From NCBI GenBank assembly GCA_001829185.1, contig MIAR01000045.1, forward strand, positions 1-33,439: a stretch of DNA of 33,439 bases, written 5' to 3'. This stretch comes from Spirochaetes bacterium GWB1_60_80 (GTDB lineage Bacteria; Spirochaetota; Spirochaetia; Treponematales; UBA12059). The position numbers and the translations under genes are program-made. The notes beneath the pieces were generated by a model. That model saw nothing but the letters and a program-made list of their open reading frames with translations, was not told the origin of the DNA and ran no database searches. Below are positions 21,847 to 30,949 of the stretch, piece by piece (the stretch's first letter is position 1; the number at the start of each line of letters is the position of its first letter).

Positions 21847-23496
21847 CTACTTATAGAAACGAAAGAAGCTGACGGCCTCGGCCATGCGCTTTGCCTGACT
21901 CAACAAGGCATCGGCTGTCCCGGTTATCGTGTCGGCCTGAACCGAGATCTCCTCGCTAGAAGCGCTCAGCTGCTCAGAGATGGCGGCATTATGCTGGATG
22001 ACTTGGTCAAGCTGGCCGATAGCCTGGTTGATCTGCTGGGCGCCCGAATCGAGTTCGCGCGAGGCGTGGCTGATTTCCTGCACCAGTGTCGCGGTGGACT
22101 GGATACTCGGGACCAGACCTTCCAGCATGCCGCCGGCCTTCTCGGCGACGGCCACGCTTTGGTAGGATAGAACCGATATCTCGCCTGCGGCCGAGCGGCT
22201 GCGCTCGGCCAGCTTTCCGACTTCGCTGGCCACCACCGCGAAACCCTTGCCATGTTCACCCGCCCGGGCCGCTTCGATGCTGGCGTTGAGGGATAGCATA
22301 TTGGTCTGTCGCGCGATTTCTTCGATGATGACGATCTTCTCGGCGATCTGCTTCATGGCTTGGACTGTCTCACGGACCGCGGCCAAGCCGACGTGGGCAT
22401 CGGTTGCCGACGTGATGGCGATACGTTCGGTCTCGGCGCCGTTGTCGGCGTTCTGCCGGATGTTGGCCGTCATCTGCTCGACGCTAGCCGAGACTTGCTC
22501 GGCGCTAGCGGCCTGCTCGGTGGCGCCTTGCGACAACTGCTGGCTGGCGGCGGCAATGCCGCTTATGCCAGTGGACATCTGCACCGCCGCGGCGGCCAGC
22601 TCGCCGGAACTGTCGCTCACTATCCCGCTGGCCGACCGAACCGCGCCTAGGGCCGAGCGCAGGCGCTCCAGGCTGCCAGCCAGAGCCTTAACCAGAATGC
22701 CGGACTCGTCCTTCAGCGCCGTAAAGCGCCCATCGACCGCCGTCTCTAGATCGCCGCCGGCCAAGGCCTGCATGCGCTGTGCCACATAGACGAGAGGTTT
22801 GGCTATCTTGCGTCCCATGACGATGGCCAGGACGACCATCACCGCCGCGACTAGCAAGGCAAACGGCACGACGATGAACAGGGCTCGGTTGCGGACAGCG
22901 CCTGCCTCCTGGCGCTTTTCTTCAACCACCACGGCAATATCGTCAAAATAGTTACCGGTGCCTATAACCCAGTTGAAGCCAGACACATAGGCGCTGTAGC
23001 CGCGCTTCGGCAACGACTCGGTTTGGCCGGCGCGCGGGAACCAATATTCGGTATAGCCGCCGCCGGCCATGGCCGCGTCAATGATCGCCTTGACCAGCGC
23101 GAAGCCTTGCGAATCCTTTAGCGCCAGCCGGTTGGTTCCTTCCGATGTACTGCCTAAGTAGACGGCGTTGTCGCCCTGCGGCGTGTCAGCCCAAAAATAG
23201 CCATCGGCGCCAAAGCGCATACCGCGCAGCAGATTGCGGGCCAGCGTGTATGCCTCGTCGGCATCCAGCCTACCCTCATCCCGCTGCCGGGCCAAAGCCG
23301 ACAGCATTGAGGCCGCCGACTCCACCTGCATCTTGATGAGCCGGTCGAAATCCTGCAGTAACAGCGCTTCCAAGCTGGCGAGCTGGCTGTTCGACGAGTT
23401 GGTCAGCACCGTCCAGAAGATGCCGGTCAAGCTGACGGCGACAATTAACACTGCCCCTGCCGCCAAGGAAACAATCTTCGCGCTGATCGATTTCAT
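21847..23496 (-). CDS. Methyl-accepting chemotaxis protein with sCache domain
   Basis: A 549-residue chemoreceptor. The start at 23496 (MKSISAKIV) follows GGAGG. Order: N-terminal membrane helix (about 8-30), periplasmic single Cache domain ([51 protein letters not shown]), second membrane helix ([21 protein letters not shown]), HAMP, then a cytoplasmic coiled-coil signalling domain. The kinase-control tip reads [27 protein letters not shown], with methylation helices on either side. sCache domains bind small organic acids or similar ligands; the ligand here is unknown. It lies 23 bp after a 239-aa gene and shares its promoter. There is no C-terminal CheR-binding pentapeptide. Confidence 0.93.
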   Translation of the reverse strand: MKSISAKIVSLAAGAVLIVAVSLTGIFWTVLTNSSNSQLASLEALLLQDFDRLIKMQVESAASMLSALARQRDEGRLDADEAYTLARNLLRGMRFGADGYFWADTPQGDNAVYLGSTSEGTNRLALKDSQGFALVKAIIDAAMAGGGYTEYWFPRAGQTESLPKRGYSAYVSGFNWVIGTGNYFDDIAVVVEEKRQEAGAVRNRALFIVVPFALLVAAVMVVLAIVMGRKIAKPLVYVAQRMQALAGGDLETAVDGRFTALKDESGILVKALAGSLERLRSALGAVRSASGIVSDSSGELAAAAVQMSTGISGIAAASQQLSQGATEQAASAEQVSASVEQMTANIRQNADNGAETERIAITSATDAHVGLAAVRETVQAMKQIAEKIVIIEEIARQTNMLSLNASIEAARAGEHGKGFAVVASEVGKLAERSRSAAGEISVLSYQSVAVAEKAGGMLEGLVPSIQSTATLVQEISHASRELDSGAQQINQAIGQLDQVIQHNAAISEQLSASSEEISVQADTITGTADALLSQAKRMAEAVSFFRFYK

Positions 23497-23519
23497 GGAA
23501 TCCTCCCTACTTCTTGCCT

Positions 23520-24239
23520 TCAATTACTCGTAACGCAACTCTCGATCTGATAGCGCAACTCCAACACTGCCAAAGCCAGCCGCAGCACCGTTGGCAAAAG
23601 GTCATGCCGTTCGGCCTGGCTGATCTGACCATCGGCGGCTAGCCCGTGCATTTCCCGCAGCAATTGGCTAACCGGGCCGGCCACCAGATCCTTGAGCATT
23701 TCGCGGATGCTGGTCAGCAGGCCAGGTTGAATCCGCTCGCGCAGGCTCCAGAAGATGCCGGAGCGCCGCACCATAAAGACGTTCTCGTAGCCCGGGATGG
23801 TCAACAGATAATCCGTAGCCTCAGCCGCTGACTCAGGAGCGCGCACCGGCGGAGCGACGACCGGAGCGACGACCGGAGCGACGGCGGGAGAGGCAGTGGA
23901 TTCAGCTTTCGCCTCAGCGACAAGGTCCACCAAGTCGGCGGCCGCGGCAGTAACTGGAGGCAGGCTGGCCGGGGCAAGGTCCTGGTATAAGCCGAAATGG
24001 AGAGAGGCGACGGAATCCAGAATCATCCGGTCGCAACGCTCGATCAGCATGACGCGCTCCTGCCCCAGTATCTTCTGATCCTGGGCCAGAGCCAACCCGT
24101 ACTCCTTCTGCAGCTTGGCAAATTGGTCGATCACCAGGCGCAGGCGCGGCACAAAGCCGTCGATGGCCGTGCCGCGGGGTGCTGGCGCCACCTGTCCCTG
24201 AGCCACCAGAATATTCTTGCCTTCGAAGCTGATCTCCAT
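23520..24239 (-). CDS. Hypothetical protein upstream of the chemoreceptor
   Basis: A 239-residue soluble protein that I do not recognise. The start at 24239 follows GGGAGGATGGC. It has three parts: an N-terminal segment with a helical region ([30 protein letters not shown], a possible coiled coil), an Ala/Pro/Val linker at about 110-135 encoded by a 12-bp tandem repeat, and a C-terminal helical domain ([26 protein letters not shown] and [30 protein letters not shown]). One Cys lies near the C-terminus. Being co-transcribed with the chemoreceptor, it may take part in signalling or motility, but this is context only. Confidence 0.72.
   Translation of the reverse strand: MEISFEGKNILVAQGQVAPAPRGTAIDGFVPRLRLVIDQFAKLQKEYGLALAQDQKILGQERVMLIERCDRMILDSVASLHFGLYQDLAPASLPPVTAAAADLVDLVAEAKAESTASPAVAPVVAPVVAPPVRAPESAAEATDYLLTIPGYENVFMVRRSGIFWSLRERIQPGLLTSIREMLKDLVAGPVSQLLREMHGLAADGQISQAERHDLLPTVLRLALAVLELRYQIESCVTSN
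23851..23886. repeat. 12-bp tandem repeat coding a Pro/Val/Ala linker
   Basis: Three units of GGAGCGACGACC (the third with two changes) lie in frame in the 239-aa gene and encode repeated APVV on the minus strand. The unit is a multiple of three, so copy-number change would alter linker length without breaking the frame. Confidence 0.7.
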
Positions 24240-24262
24240 GCCATCCTCCCCGCTTGCCCTGA

Positions 24263-24291
24263 ATAGTAAGCTACCGACTGACGCTTGTCAA
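24263..24291 (-). promoter_or_regulatory. Promoter of the 239-aa gene and chemoreceptor operon
   Basis: On the minus strand a perfect TTGACA (24286-24291) and TACTAT (24263-24268) are spaced by 17 nt. The leader to 24239 is about 18 nt and contains GGGAGG. This is a housekeeping-type rather than a sigma-28-type motility promoter. Confidence 0.75.
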
Positions 24292-24307
24292 AAAAAACGG
24301 CTGGCAA

Positions 24308-24342
24308 ATAAAAAGCCGCCCGGCGACTTGATACCGGGCGGC
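24308..24342 (-). terminator. Rho-independent terminator after the 5'-nucleotidase gene
   Basis: A perfect 9-bp GC stem (GCCGCCCGG 24315-24323 with CCGGGCGGC 24334-24342) with a 10-nt loop. On the minus strand it is followed by TTTTTATTT. It is 37 bp beyond the stop codon. Confidence 0.9.
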
Positions 24343-24379
24343 AGAAACAAAATTACGGATTCAGTTCAGGAAATCTGGC

Positions 24380-26260
24380 TCACGGGGTCGGGTACAGCAG
24401 CGGGAAGCTCTTGATCCGGCCGGCAGCGGCCCAGGTTTCCGGAATGACGCGCCAGTTGTTGTCGGTGGCCACGGTAATCGGGCCGGTCTGTTTCTCGAAC
24501 CAGCGCAGCATGTAGTAGCGCAGGTCCTTGGTGGTCGTTGAGGTGACCAGCTCCAGACGGCGCAGCACGCCGGCGTCCAAGCCCGCGCCGCGGGTCAGGT
24601 GGTTGCCGCCGCCGGAGCCGCGGTAGGAGTTGATAGCCACGGTGTAGGTCTCGGTCAGGCTGAAGGCAGAGCCGTCCATGAAGCCAGCGATGGTCACACG
24701 TGATCCGGCCGGCTTGCTGACGTCCACGGTGTAGCGGATACCGGCGACGCTGTCGTAGTTGTAGGCGCGGGTGACGGTGTCATAGGTGTTGTAGCGGGCG
24801 TTGAAGACCAGACTGCCGTCGGCGGCTTTGGAGAAGTTGATCAGATGATCATTCTCGCTGGCCATCTGGTTCATCCACTGGGCGTAGTTGTACTCCATGT
24901 AGGCCTTGATCTGTTGACCGGTCAGTTCCATGGTGTACAGGAAGTTCTCGTACTTGTAGAGGCTGAACATGTCGCGCACGAGGATGGTGCCATCGGTAGT
25001 GGTGGGCAGGAAGGCGTTCTGGTCCAACGGCGCGGCGAAGGAGATGCGGGCCGGCTTGAGGCCGTTAGCCGGGTCGGCGCAGACTTCGAACTGGATGCGG
25101 TGGATCAGGTCGACGAAGGCCGAATCGCCGAACAGGGCATCATGCGAAGTGACGCGGCCGACCATGGCGCCGATCGGGCGCTGTACCCAGGCCAGGAGCT
25201 CGGCTTTGGCGGGCTCGAAGTGGGCCACGAATTCCGGATCGGCGGCCAGGCCGGCCATCGGCACCAGCGCGCCGGCGACGGTCTTGGCCCAAGCCTTGGT
25301 TTCCCGGTTCCACTGCATGGTAACGGTTACCGAAGCCACGTTCGTGGCACCGGCGTTGGCGCCGTAGATCGGCACCACATTACCGGCCGGATCCTTGACG
25401 TCCACCTTGACCTTGGCCACCGGGTCCCAGCCCTTGCCGTCCCAGCCAGCGTGGTCATGCCCTACGAAAATGAAATCGAAGCCGTCGACGCGTTCCACCA
25501 CTAGCTGGCTGCCGCTCTCGTTGCCTACGGTATCTGCGGTGGCGCCACCGTAGGTGTAGTCGACGCCAGCGTGGAACAGGCCAACAATCAGGTCGGGAGC
25601 TTCCTCTTCCTGAATAATCGGGATCCACTTGCGGGCGGTTTCCACCATGTCGATAATTTCCATGCCGCTCCAGAACTGGTTGGGCAGCTGATGGGCAATA
25701 CCGGGCTCGGTCAATCCGAGGACGGCGATCTTGACGCCCTGGCGGGTGATGATGGCATAGGGCGGGAAATAGGGCTCGCCGCTTTCAGCGTCAACGATGT
25801 TGGCGCAGATGTAGGGCATGTTGAGTTCGGCTTCCATCTTGTCGTAGACCGGATGACCGGCTTCGATGTCATGGTTACCGACCGAGACCACGTCATACTT
25901 GAGGAAATTCAAGGTATCGGTCCAGATGTTGGTGACGTCGGTCTTGATGAAATTGTAGTAGTAGACCGTCGGCTGACCCTGGAGGGAGTCGCCATTGTCC
26001 ATCAGGATGACTTCGTTGCCGGCGGCGCGTTGCGCAGCCACGAAGGTGGCAACCTGCGCCATCGAGGCCGTCATGGGTCGGCCAGTGATGAAGTCGTACG
26101 GGAAAATGGCGCCGTGGACATCGGTGGTCTCAATGAAATTCAAAACCAGCGGCGTGTCGACGAATTGTTCGAAACGATTCGAGACGCACGTAACCAGCAG
26201 CCCGGTGACCAACACGATGGCGGTCAACAGGACCAGTGCTTTCCTGAAAAATCTCGGCAT
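24380..26260 (-). CDS. 5'-nucleotidase/2',3'-cyclic phosphodiesterase (UshA/CpdB family), exported
   Basis: A 626-residue exported metallophosphoesterase. The N-terminal signal (residues about 7-24) ends in LLVTC, so Cys25 may be lipidated. The calcineurin-like domain has FIETTDVHG (47-50 DVHG), a later MDNGDSLQG, VGNHDIEAGHP, LFHAGVDY and VGHDHAGWDG, the dimetal ligands of this family. The C-terminal 5'-nucleotidase domain carries YKYENFLYTMELTGQQIKAYMEY and SYRGSGGGNHLTRGAG, which bind the nucleotide base. It would degrade extracellular or periplasmic nucleotides for nucleoside and phosphate uptake. The start at 26260 follows GAGGAGG. UshA and CpdB branches cannot be separated by eye. It has its own promoter and terminator. 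Confidence 0.9.
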   Translation of the reverse strand: MPRFFRKALVLLTAIVLVTGLLVTCVSNRFEQFVDTPLVLNFIETTDVHGAIFPYDFITGRPMTASMAQVATFVAAQRAAGNEVILMDNGDSLQGQPTVYYYNFIKTDVTNIWTDTLNFLKYDVVSVGNHDIEAGHPVYDKMEAELNMPYICANIVDAESGEPYFPPYAIITRQGVKIAVLGLTEPGIAHQLPNQFWSGMEIIDMVETARKWIPIIQEEEAPDLIVGLFHAGVDYTYGGATADTVGNESGSQLVVERVDGFDFIFVGHDHAGWDGKGWDPVAKVKVDVKDPAGNVVPIYGANAGATNVASVTVTMQWNRETKAWAKTVAGALVPMAGLAADPEFVAHFEPAKAELLAWVQRPIGAMVGRVTSHDALFGDSAFVDLIHRIQFEVCADPANGLKPARISFAAPLDQNAFLPTTTDGTILVRDMFSLYKYENFLYTMELTGQQIKAYMEYNYAQWMNQMASENDHLINFSKAADGSLVFNARYNTYDTVTRAYNYDSVAGIRYTVDVSKPAGSRVTIAGFMDGSAFSLTETYTVAINSYRGSGGGNHLTRGAGLDAGVLRRLELVTSTTTKDLRYYMLRWFEKQTGPITVATDNNWRVIPETWAAAGRIKSFPLLYPTP

Positions 26261-26322
26261 GTTATCCTCCTCAAGGAATGAGAGCCGGAAAAGATACCCG
26301 TCAAGCAGGGACAGGGGAGACA

Positions 26323-26351
26323 ATTGTAGCATCGCTACCAGCGCAATGCAA
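26323..26351 (-). promoter_or_regulatory. Promoter of the 5'-nucleotidase gene
   Basis: On the minus strand TTGCAT (26346-26351) and TACAAT (26323-26328) with a 17-nt spacer. The predicted leader is about 55 nt. The MITE copy begins 38 bp further upstream. Confidence 0.7.
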
Positions 26352-26388
26352 GCATTATTTCCAGCCGAATTCGGCTTATGACGCCTAG

Positions 26389-26517
26389 CAGGTTGTTGAA
26401 AAAGCCGGTTGCTTTCTCAACAACCTTAACAATTCCTCGCATAGCTTGCGCTATGCTGCGTAATTGTACCGGCTTTTGAAGTGTTGAAAAGCCGCATCCG
26501 CGTTTTTCAACACCCTG
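26389..26517 (+). mobile_element. 129-bp MITE, full copy 4
   Basis: It appears identical to the other three full copies and has the same orientation. It is flanked by CTAG (26385-26388 and 26518-26521). The right duplication supplies the TAG stop of the vWA gene at 26518-29061; the left duplication would have been the same stop before insertion. Confidence 0.93.
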
Positions 26518-29061
26518 CTAGTGGTATTCGCCGGCTTCCAGGCGGCGTTGTCGCCACCAAGCGCGCAGCGCCTGCCAGACGTTTTTGAGGCGCCCGTTCA
26601 GGAAGCTGCGCAAGGCCAGCTCGAAAACGAACAGCACCGCCGCCAGCAGGGCAAAGAGCCAGCGCAGCGAAACGCGCCCCAGGGCCAGGCCGGCCGGCGG
26701 CAGCTGCGGGCTGGCCGGTTCCAGCCAGCCGCCGCCGGAAAGATCCACCAATTGTTGCAGGGTAGCGTCGTCGCGGCCGCTGCCAGCCGACTCGGCCGCG
26801 CCAGCCGAATGGAACCAGGCGCTGGTCCGGGCCGGCAAGGGCGGGCCGTCGGACCAACCGGAGTCGACCCGAATCTCGTAGAGGCTGAAGCCCTCGCGGG
26901 CCGACAGCCGGGCTTCATAGCGCCCAGGGGCGGTCTCCTCCAGCAGGAAGGCGTTGCCGTCCGGGTCGTTGCCGACGACGCGCAAGCCGCGGGCCAGGCT
27001 GTTTTCGTTGGATAGGGCCTCCACCACGATATGGGCGTCGGCGCCGTCGGCCTGGACCCTGGCCTGCAGACCGCTGGCCGCGGCCGGCTTTTCAATCCGC
27101 CGCACCAGGGAAGCCCACAGCCGGGTGTAGGCCGGCGTTCCCAACCAGCCAGACAGCCAGCGCGCGCCGGAGTCGGCCGTGAAAACCGCCACCCGCCCAG
27201 CGCCGTAGTGCCACTCGGCCAGCAGTGGATCGACAGCTCCGGCCGCATTGTCAACCGACAGGTGCACATCGGCTAGCGGCCGGGCTCGGGTCAACAGATA
27301 GCCGCGAAACGGCGGCAGACCGACTGCCAGCTCACCGGAAAAAGGCGAATCGCTAGACGGACGGGCGATGAACTGGCCTTCCATGATTAGATCGCGCGAC
27401 AGGCTGGCCGCCTCGGTGCTGGAAATCCGCGGCAACTCGTCCTGCTCGGCGCGGTAGAAATTGCCGCCGCAGGCCTTGGCCAGGGCTTCCAAATCCTCGA
27501 CGTTAGCGCCGCGGCCGATGGCGATAGTACTGACGGTGATGCCATTGTCGGTCAGCCGGGCGGCCAGGGTCTCGATCTCGTACGAGGCGGTGATGCCGTC
27601 GCTAAAGATGATCATGTGGCGCTTGATGGGACCGGGCGGGCCGAACAGGCGCATAGCCTCCAGCAAGGCGGCCTGCAGGTCGGTGCCGCCGCCCTGGTTC
27701 ATGGTCGACAAGGCGGCCAGGGCTTCCTCGCGGCGGTCGACCGTCGAGAAGGACTGAACCAGCTTCGGCTGGCTGTCGAAGGACAGGATGCCGAATTCGT
27801 CCTGGGGGTTTAGCTCCTCCAGGGCGGCCGCCACCGCCTGCATGGCAGCCTCCTGCTTGCTGACGTGTCCGGCTGATTCAAACATCGAGCCAGAAGAATC
27901 TATCACAAATAGCAGCCGGGCGCGGGTGAAAAGCAGGCGCTTGCGCAGGTCGGTGTCCACCGGCAAAAGGTCGGCCAGCGGGCTCTCGAAATAGGCGCCG
28001 CGGCCGAGCGAGGCGGTGCCGCCGGAAACCAGCAGCCCACCGCCGCTGGAGACATAAGCCGTCAGAGCCTGCAAGGCGGCGGCGTTCAACTCGGCGGCGG
28101 CGATATCGTCCAGCACCACGCAGGACAGGGCGGCGTAAGCGGCGCTGTCGGCCGGCAGGTCATAGCTGCCGCCGGTCCGGACGGCGATACCCTGGGCGGC
28201 CAGCGCCCCGGCCAGCGGCGACGGAGCGGCCCCAGCCTTGGTCAGCACCAAAACCGTGCCGGCGGCGCTCAACTCGACCATGGCGGTGTTGGCGGCGACG
28301 GTGGCGCCACTGTCGTCCAGCAGGCTGACGTCGACCCGACTCTGTCCCGAAGCGCCGGACAGGAAGCTGAACGGCAACTCCAGGGGAGAACCATCCAGCT
28401 CCAGCGGCCGTTCGGCGCGGGTCTGGCCGTCGACGCTGATGGCCAGGCGGTAGTCGCCGGCCTCGGGCGGCCGCAAACTGATGGTGCCGGAGACATTCTC
28501 ACCCGGCCGGGCGAACTCCGGCAGGCCGAGGGCTAAGGGTGAACCGGCCGCTGCCTGCCCCAGCGGCAGCACCAGAATGCGTTGGCCGTCGGCCAGAATC
28601 TCGGGTGAAAAAGCGCTGGCGCCGGCGGTGGTCTGACCGTCGGAGGCCAGCACCAGCAGGCGCTCGCCGTTGGCGTCGGCCAGGACACTGTGCGCCAGCA
28701 GCAGGGCCGACTCCAGGTTGGTGGCGCCAGCCTGCGGCAACTCCAGCCGAGCCACGGATAGCAGCGACAGCGCCGCGGCCGGCGGCGTCAGGCCGGTCAG
28801 GAGCAGCGGGTCGGCGGCGAACAGGATGATAGCGGCGCGGTCGGTCTCTTCCAATCCTTCCAGCAGGGCGGTGGCCGCTTGGCGGGCCCGTTCGCGATCA
28901 GCCGTCTTGATCGAGCCGGATACGTCCAGCAGCAGCACCAGCGCCCGACTGTGGGTGATGACGGCTGGCCGGAGATTGAACAAGGCCAGTAACAAGAGCA
29001 ACAATGCCAGGCCGCGCAAGAGCGCCAGGCCGCTGACCGTTTGGTTAACGAAGCGCTTCAT
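26518..29061 (-). CDS. Large membrane protein with two von Willebrand A domains
   Basis: An 847-residue protein. The start at 29061 follows AGGAGG at 8 nt; longer in-frame sequence is the shadow of the upstream gene. Two N-terminal/near-terminal hydrophobic stretches flank the first vWA domain, whose MIDAS is DVSGS (46-50). A class-I glutamine-amidotransferase-like fold lies at about 310-365 (LSCVVLDDIAAAEL, VSSGGGLLVSGG). A second vWA has MIDAS DSSGS (388-392) with downstream GGGTDLQAAL and FSDGITAS. The C-terminus has one more membrane helix (LRWLFALLAAVLFVFELAL). It belongs to the BatA/BatB-like MoxR-associated proteins, whose role may be chaperoning of envelope or metal proteins. The stop codon sits in a MITE target duplication. 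Confidence 0.87.
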   Translation of the reverse strand: MKRFVNQTVSGLALLRGLALLLLLLALFNLRPAVITHSRALVLLLDVSGSIKTADRERARQAATALLEGLEETDRAAIILFAADPLLLTGLTPPAAALSLLSVARLELPQAGATNLESALLLAHSVLADANGERLLVLASDGQTTAGASAFSPEILADGQRILVLPLGQAAAGSPLALGLPEFARPGENVSGTISLRPPEAGDYRLAISVDGQTRAERPLELDGSPLELPFSFLSGASGQSRVDVSLLDDSGATVAANTAMVELSAAGTVLVLTKAGAAPSPLAGALAAQGIAVRTGGSYDLPADSAAYAALSCVVLDDIAAAELNAAALQALTAYVSSGGGLLVSGGTASLGRGAYFESPLADLLPVDTDLRKRLLFTRARLLFVIDSSGSMFESAGHVSKQEAAMQAVAAALEELNPQDEFGILSFDSQPKLVQSFSTVDRREEALAALSTMNQGGGTDLQAALLEAMRLFGPPGPIKRHMIIFSDGITASYEIETLAARLTDNGITVSTIAIGRGANVEDLEALAKACGGNFYRAEQDELPRISSTEAASLSRDLIMEGQFIARPSSDSPFSGELAVGLPPFRGYLLTRARPLADVHLSVDNAAGAVDPLLAEWHYGAGRVAVFTADSGARWLSGWLGTPAYTRLWASLVRRIEKPAAASGLQARVQADGADAHIVVEALSNENSLARGLRVVGNDPDGNAFLLEETAPGRYEARLSAREGFSLYEIRVDSGWSDGPPLPARTSAWFHSAGAAESAGSGRDDATLQQLVDLSGGGWLEPASPQLPPAGLALGRVSLRWLFALLAAVLFVFELALRSFLNGRLKNVWQALRAWWRQRRLEAGEYH

Positions 29062-30949
29062 GGACAGGCCTCCTGCGCGCGCCTTGCCAAAGCAGCCATT
29101 CGCCGACCAGCAAAAAGCAGGCCAGGCCAATGAGCCAGGGCGACAAATCGAGCTCGATAAAACTGAACCTGGCCAAGGCTGGTACCGTCGCGTACGGCGG
29201 CAGAGGCCGCGGCCGGGCATCCAGCTCCCAAGGATCAACATTAACCGCCAGCGGCCCGCCGACGGCTTCGCCGGAGCGTTCGTCAGTCCACTCGTACCAG
29301 CCGGCCGAAAAGGCGGTGACCGTGGCCCGCGCGCCGGAGCGCTGCAGGCTCAAGCCGTCGCTGTGGAAGGCCGGCCCGACCGCGCGTTCCAGCGCCCGTC
29401 CGGCCGGCAGGCTCCAGGCCGACTGGCTGTCCACCGGCGGCCGGCACCAGGCCAGCACGTTATGCAGGAACACCGGCCAGGCTGGGCTCATGGCAAAGCC
29501 GGTGCCGAAGGCGTCGAGCGCCAGGCTGACTCGGCGCCAACCGTCGGCGGTAGTCCAGGCGGCGGCCACGACCGACTCGCCGACCACGGCCAGGCTGCTG
29601 CCGCCCTGGGGCACGTCGATACGCAGCGGTTGGACGGCGCCGAAGCCCGACCAGTCGACGAATCGCCCCACCGGATGCGAGGCGCCGCTATCGACCGGCA
29701 CCAGGCCAGCGGGCAGAGGCGACAGGTCTGTCGCGACCGAATCCGGCGCGGCGCTGGCGGCGGCGGCCAACGGCCCAAGCGTCAAGCTGTCCACCGGCAA
29801 CCCATCGGGTATCGCTTCCTCGGTGGAAATGAGGAGGTCCCAGTCGCCGGGCTGAAGGCTACCAGGGAGGCCCGCCACGGCGTAGGCTTCGGCGCCGCTG
29901 GCGGTCAAGAGGACGCGCAGCAGCGGATCGGCCGGGCCGCAGATCAGGATCCGTGGCGGCGGTACGTGGTTCACGGCCAGACGGTACTCAAAGCCCGGCC
30001 AGGCGCTAGAGTCCGGCGCGCCCGGCGTTGCCCCGCCCGGCGTCGCGGTCACCGGCTCGAGACGCAGGTGGTAGGCGCCATCCTGAACGCTGCCCGGCCA
30101 GGAACCGACATAGGCCTGCCAGCCAGGCTGGACGACCAGGCTTTCCTGGAACAGCTCCCGGCCATCCCGCTCGATGCGGACCACAACGCTCTGGGCGGTT
30201 TCGCGGCTATTAAGCAGCTGGATGACGGCGTCGACGCCGCCGTCGACCGCCTTCAAGAGCAGGCCGCCGACCGAGGGCGGCGCGTTCTGGCTGCCCACCA
30301 GGCCGGCGCGGAAGCGGCCGCCGTTGGCCTCGGCCAAGGGCCGACCGCCCTGAATGAGGCAGCCGTCGGTAATCAAGACCAGCTGCCACTCTTCCGCCTG
30401 CCCGGCCAGCCAGGCCCGCCAAGCACTGGCGATATTTTCTTCATGCAGGCCGCTGTCGCTCGGCCGCAGGCCTCCGGCCGCCTGCAAGAGCGCCGCCCGG
30501 TCCAGCCCCGGCCCATAAACCGGCTCGAGCCCGACCGAGGCCGCGAACAAGGCCACCGGCGCGCTACCGGCCAGGCTAGCCAGTTCCTCGGCGATTACCC
30601 CCTCGGCCAGGCGCAGCCGGGCATGTCCGTCGGGCCCGTCGGGGACGGACATGCTGGCCGACACGTCCACCACGAAGGCCACGCCGGGGCGGTACAGCCG
30701 CTCGCGTCGCCAGGCCGGCCCGGCGACGGCCAGGATAATGGCCAGGGCGGCCAGCAACTGGAGCAGCAGCAGCCACAGCGAGCGCCGGCGCAGGCGGCGG
30801 CCGCCATCGTTATGGCCGGCCAACTGACGCCAGATGAAGGTCGAGCCGACCAGCATCGACTTCCAGCGAGTACGCAGAAAGTAAAGAATAATTATCGGCA
30901 GCAACAGGCCAAGCAGCCAGAGCGCCGAGGGGCGGGCCCAGATCAACAT
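29045..30949 (-). CDS. BatA-like membrane protein with von Willebrand A domain
   Basis: A 634-residue protein. It begins with the BatA-type N-terminus (ARPSALWLLGLLLPIIILYFLRTRW), a second helix at 57-76, then a vWA domain with MIDAS DVSAS (95-99) and LVLITDG. The large middle is predicted beta-sandwich-like (Ig-like) and unassigned. A last membrane helix lies near 606-625 (LSPWLIGLACFLLVGEWLLW). It overlaps the DUF58 gene by 7 nt upstream and the second vWA gene by 17 nt downstream, a tightly coupled operon. vWA domains bind partner proteins through a metal ion; the MoxR ATPase encoded in the same operon is the likely partner. Confidence 0.87.
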   Translation of the reverse strand: MLIWARPSALWLLGLLLPIIILYFLRTRWKSMLVGSTFIWRQLAGHNDGGRRLRRRSLWLLLLQLLAALAIILAVAGPAWRRERLYRPGVAFVVDVSASMSVPDGPDGHARLRLAEGVIAEELASLAGSAPVALFAASVGLEPVYGPGLDRAALLQAAGGLRPSDSGLHEENIASAWRAWLAGQAEEWQLVLITDGCLIQGGRPLAEANGGRFRAGLVGSQNAPPSVGGLLLKAVDGGVDAVIQLLNSRETAQSVVVRIERDGRELFQESLVVQPGWQAYVGSWPGSVQDGAYHLRLEPVTATPGGATPGAPDSSAWPGFEYRLAVNHVPPPRILICGPADPLLRVLLTASGAEAYAVAGLPGSLQPGDWDLLISTEEAIPDGLPVDSLTLGPLAAAASAAPDSVATDLSPLPAGLVPVDSGASHPVGRFVDWSGFGAVQPLRIDVPQGGSSLAVVGESVVAAAWTTADGWRRVSLALDAFGTGFAMSPAWPVFLHNVLAWCRPPVDSQSAWSLPAGRALERAVGPAFHSDGLSLQRSGARATVTAFSAGWYEWTDERSGEAVGGPLAVNVDPWELDARPRPLPPYATVPALARFSFIELDLSPWLIGLACFLLVGEWLLWQGARRRPVHEALR

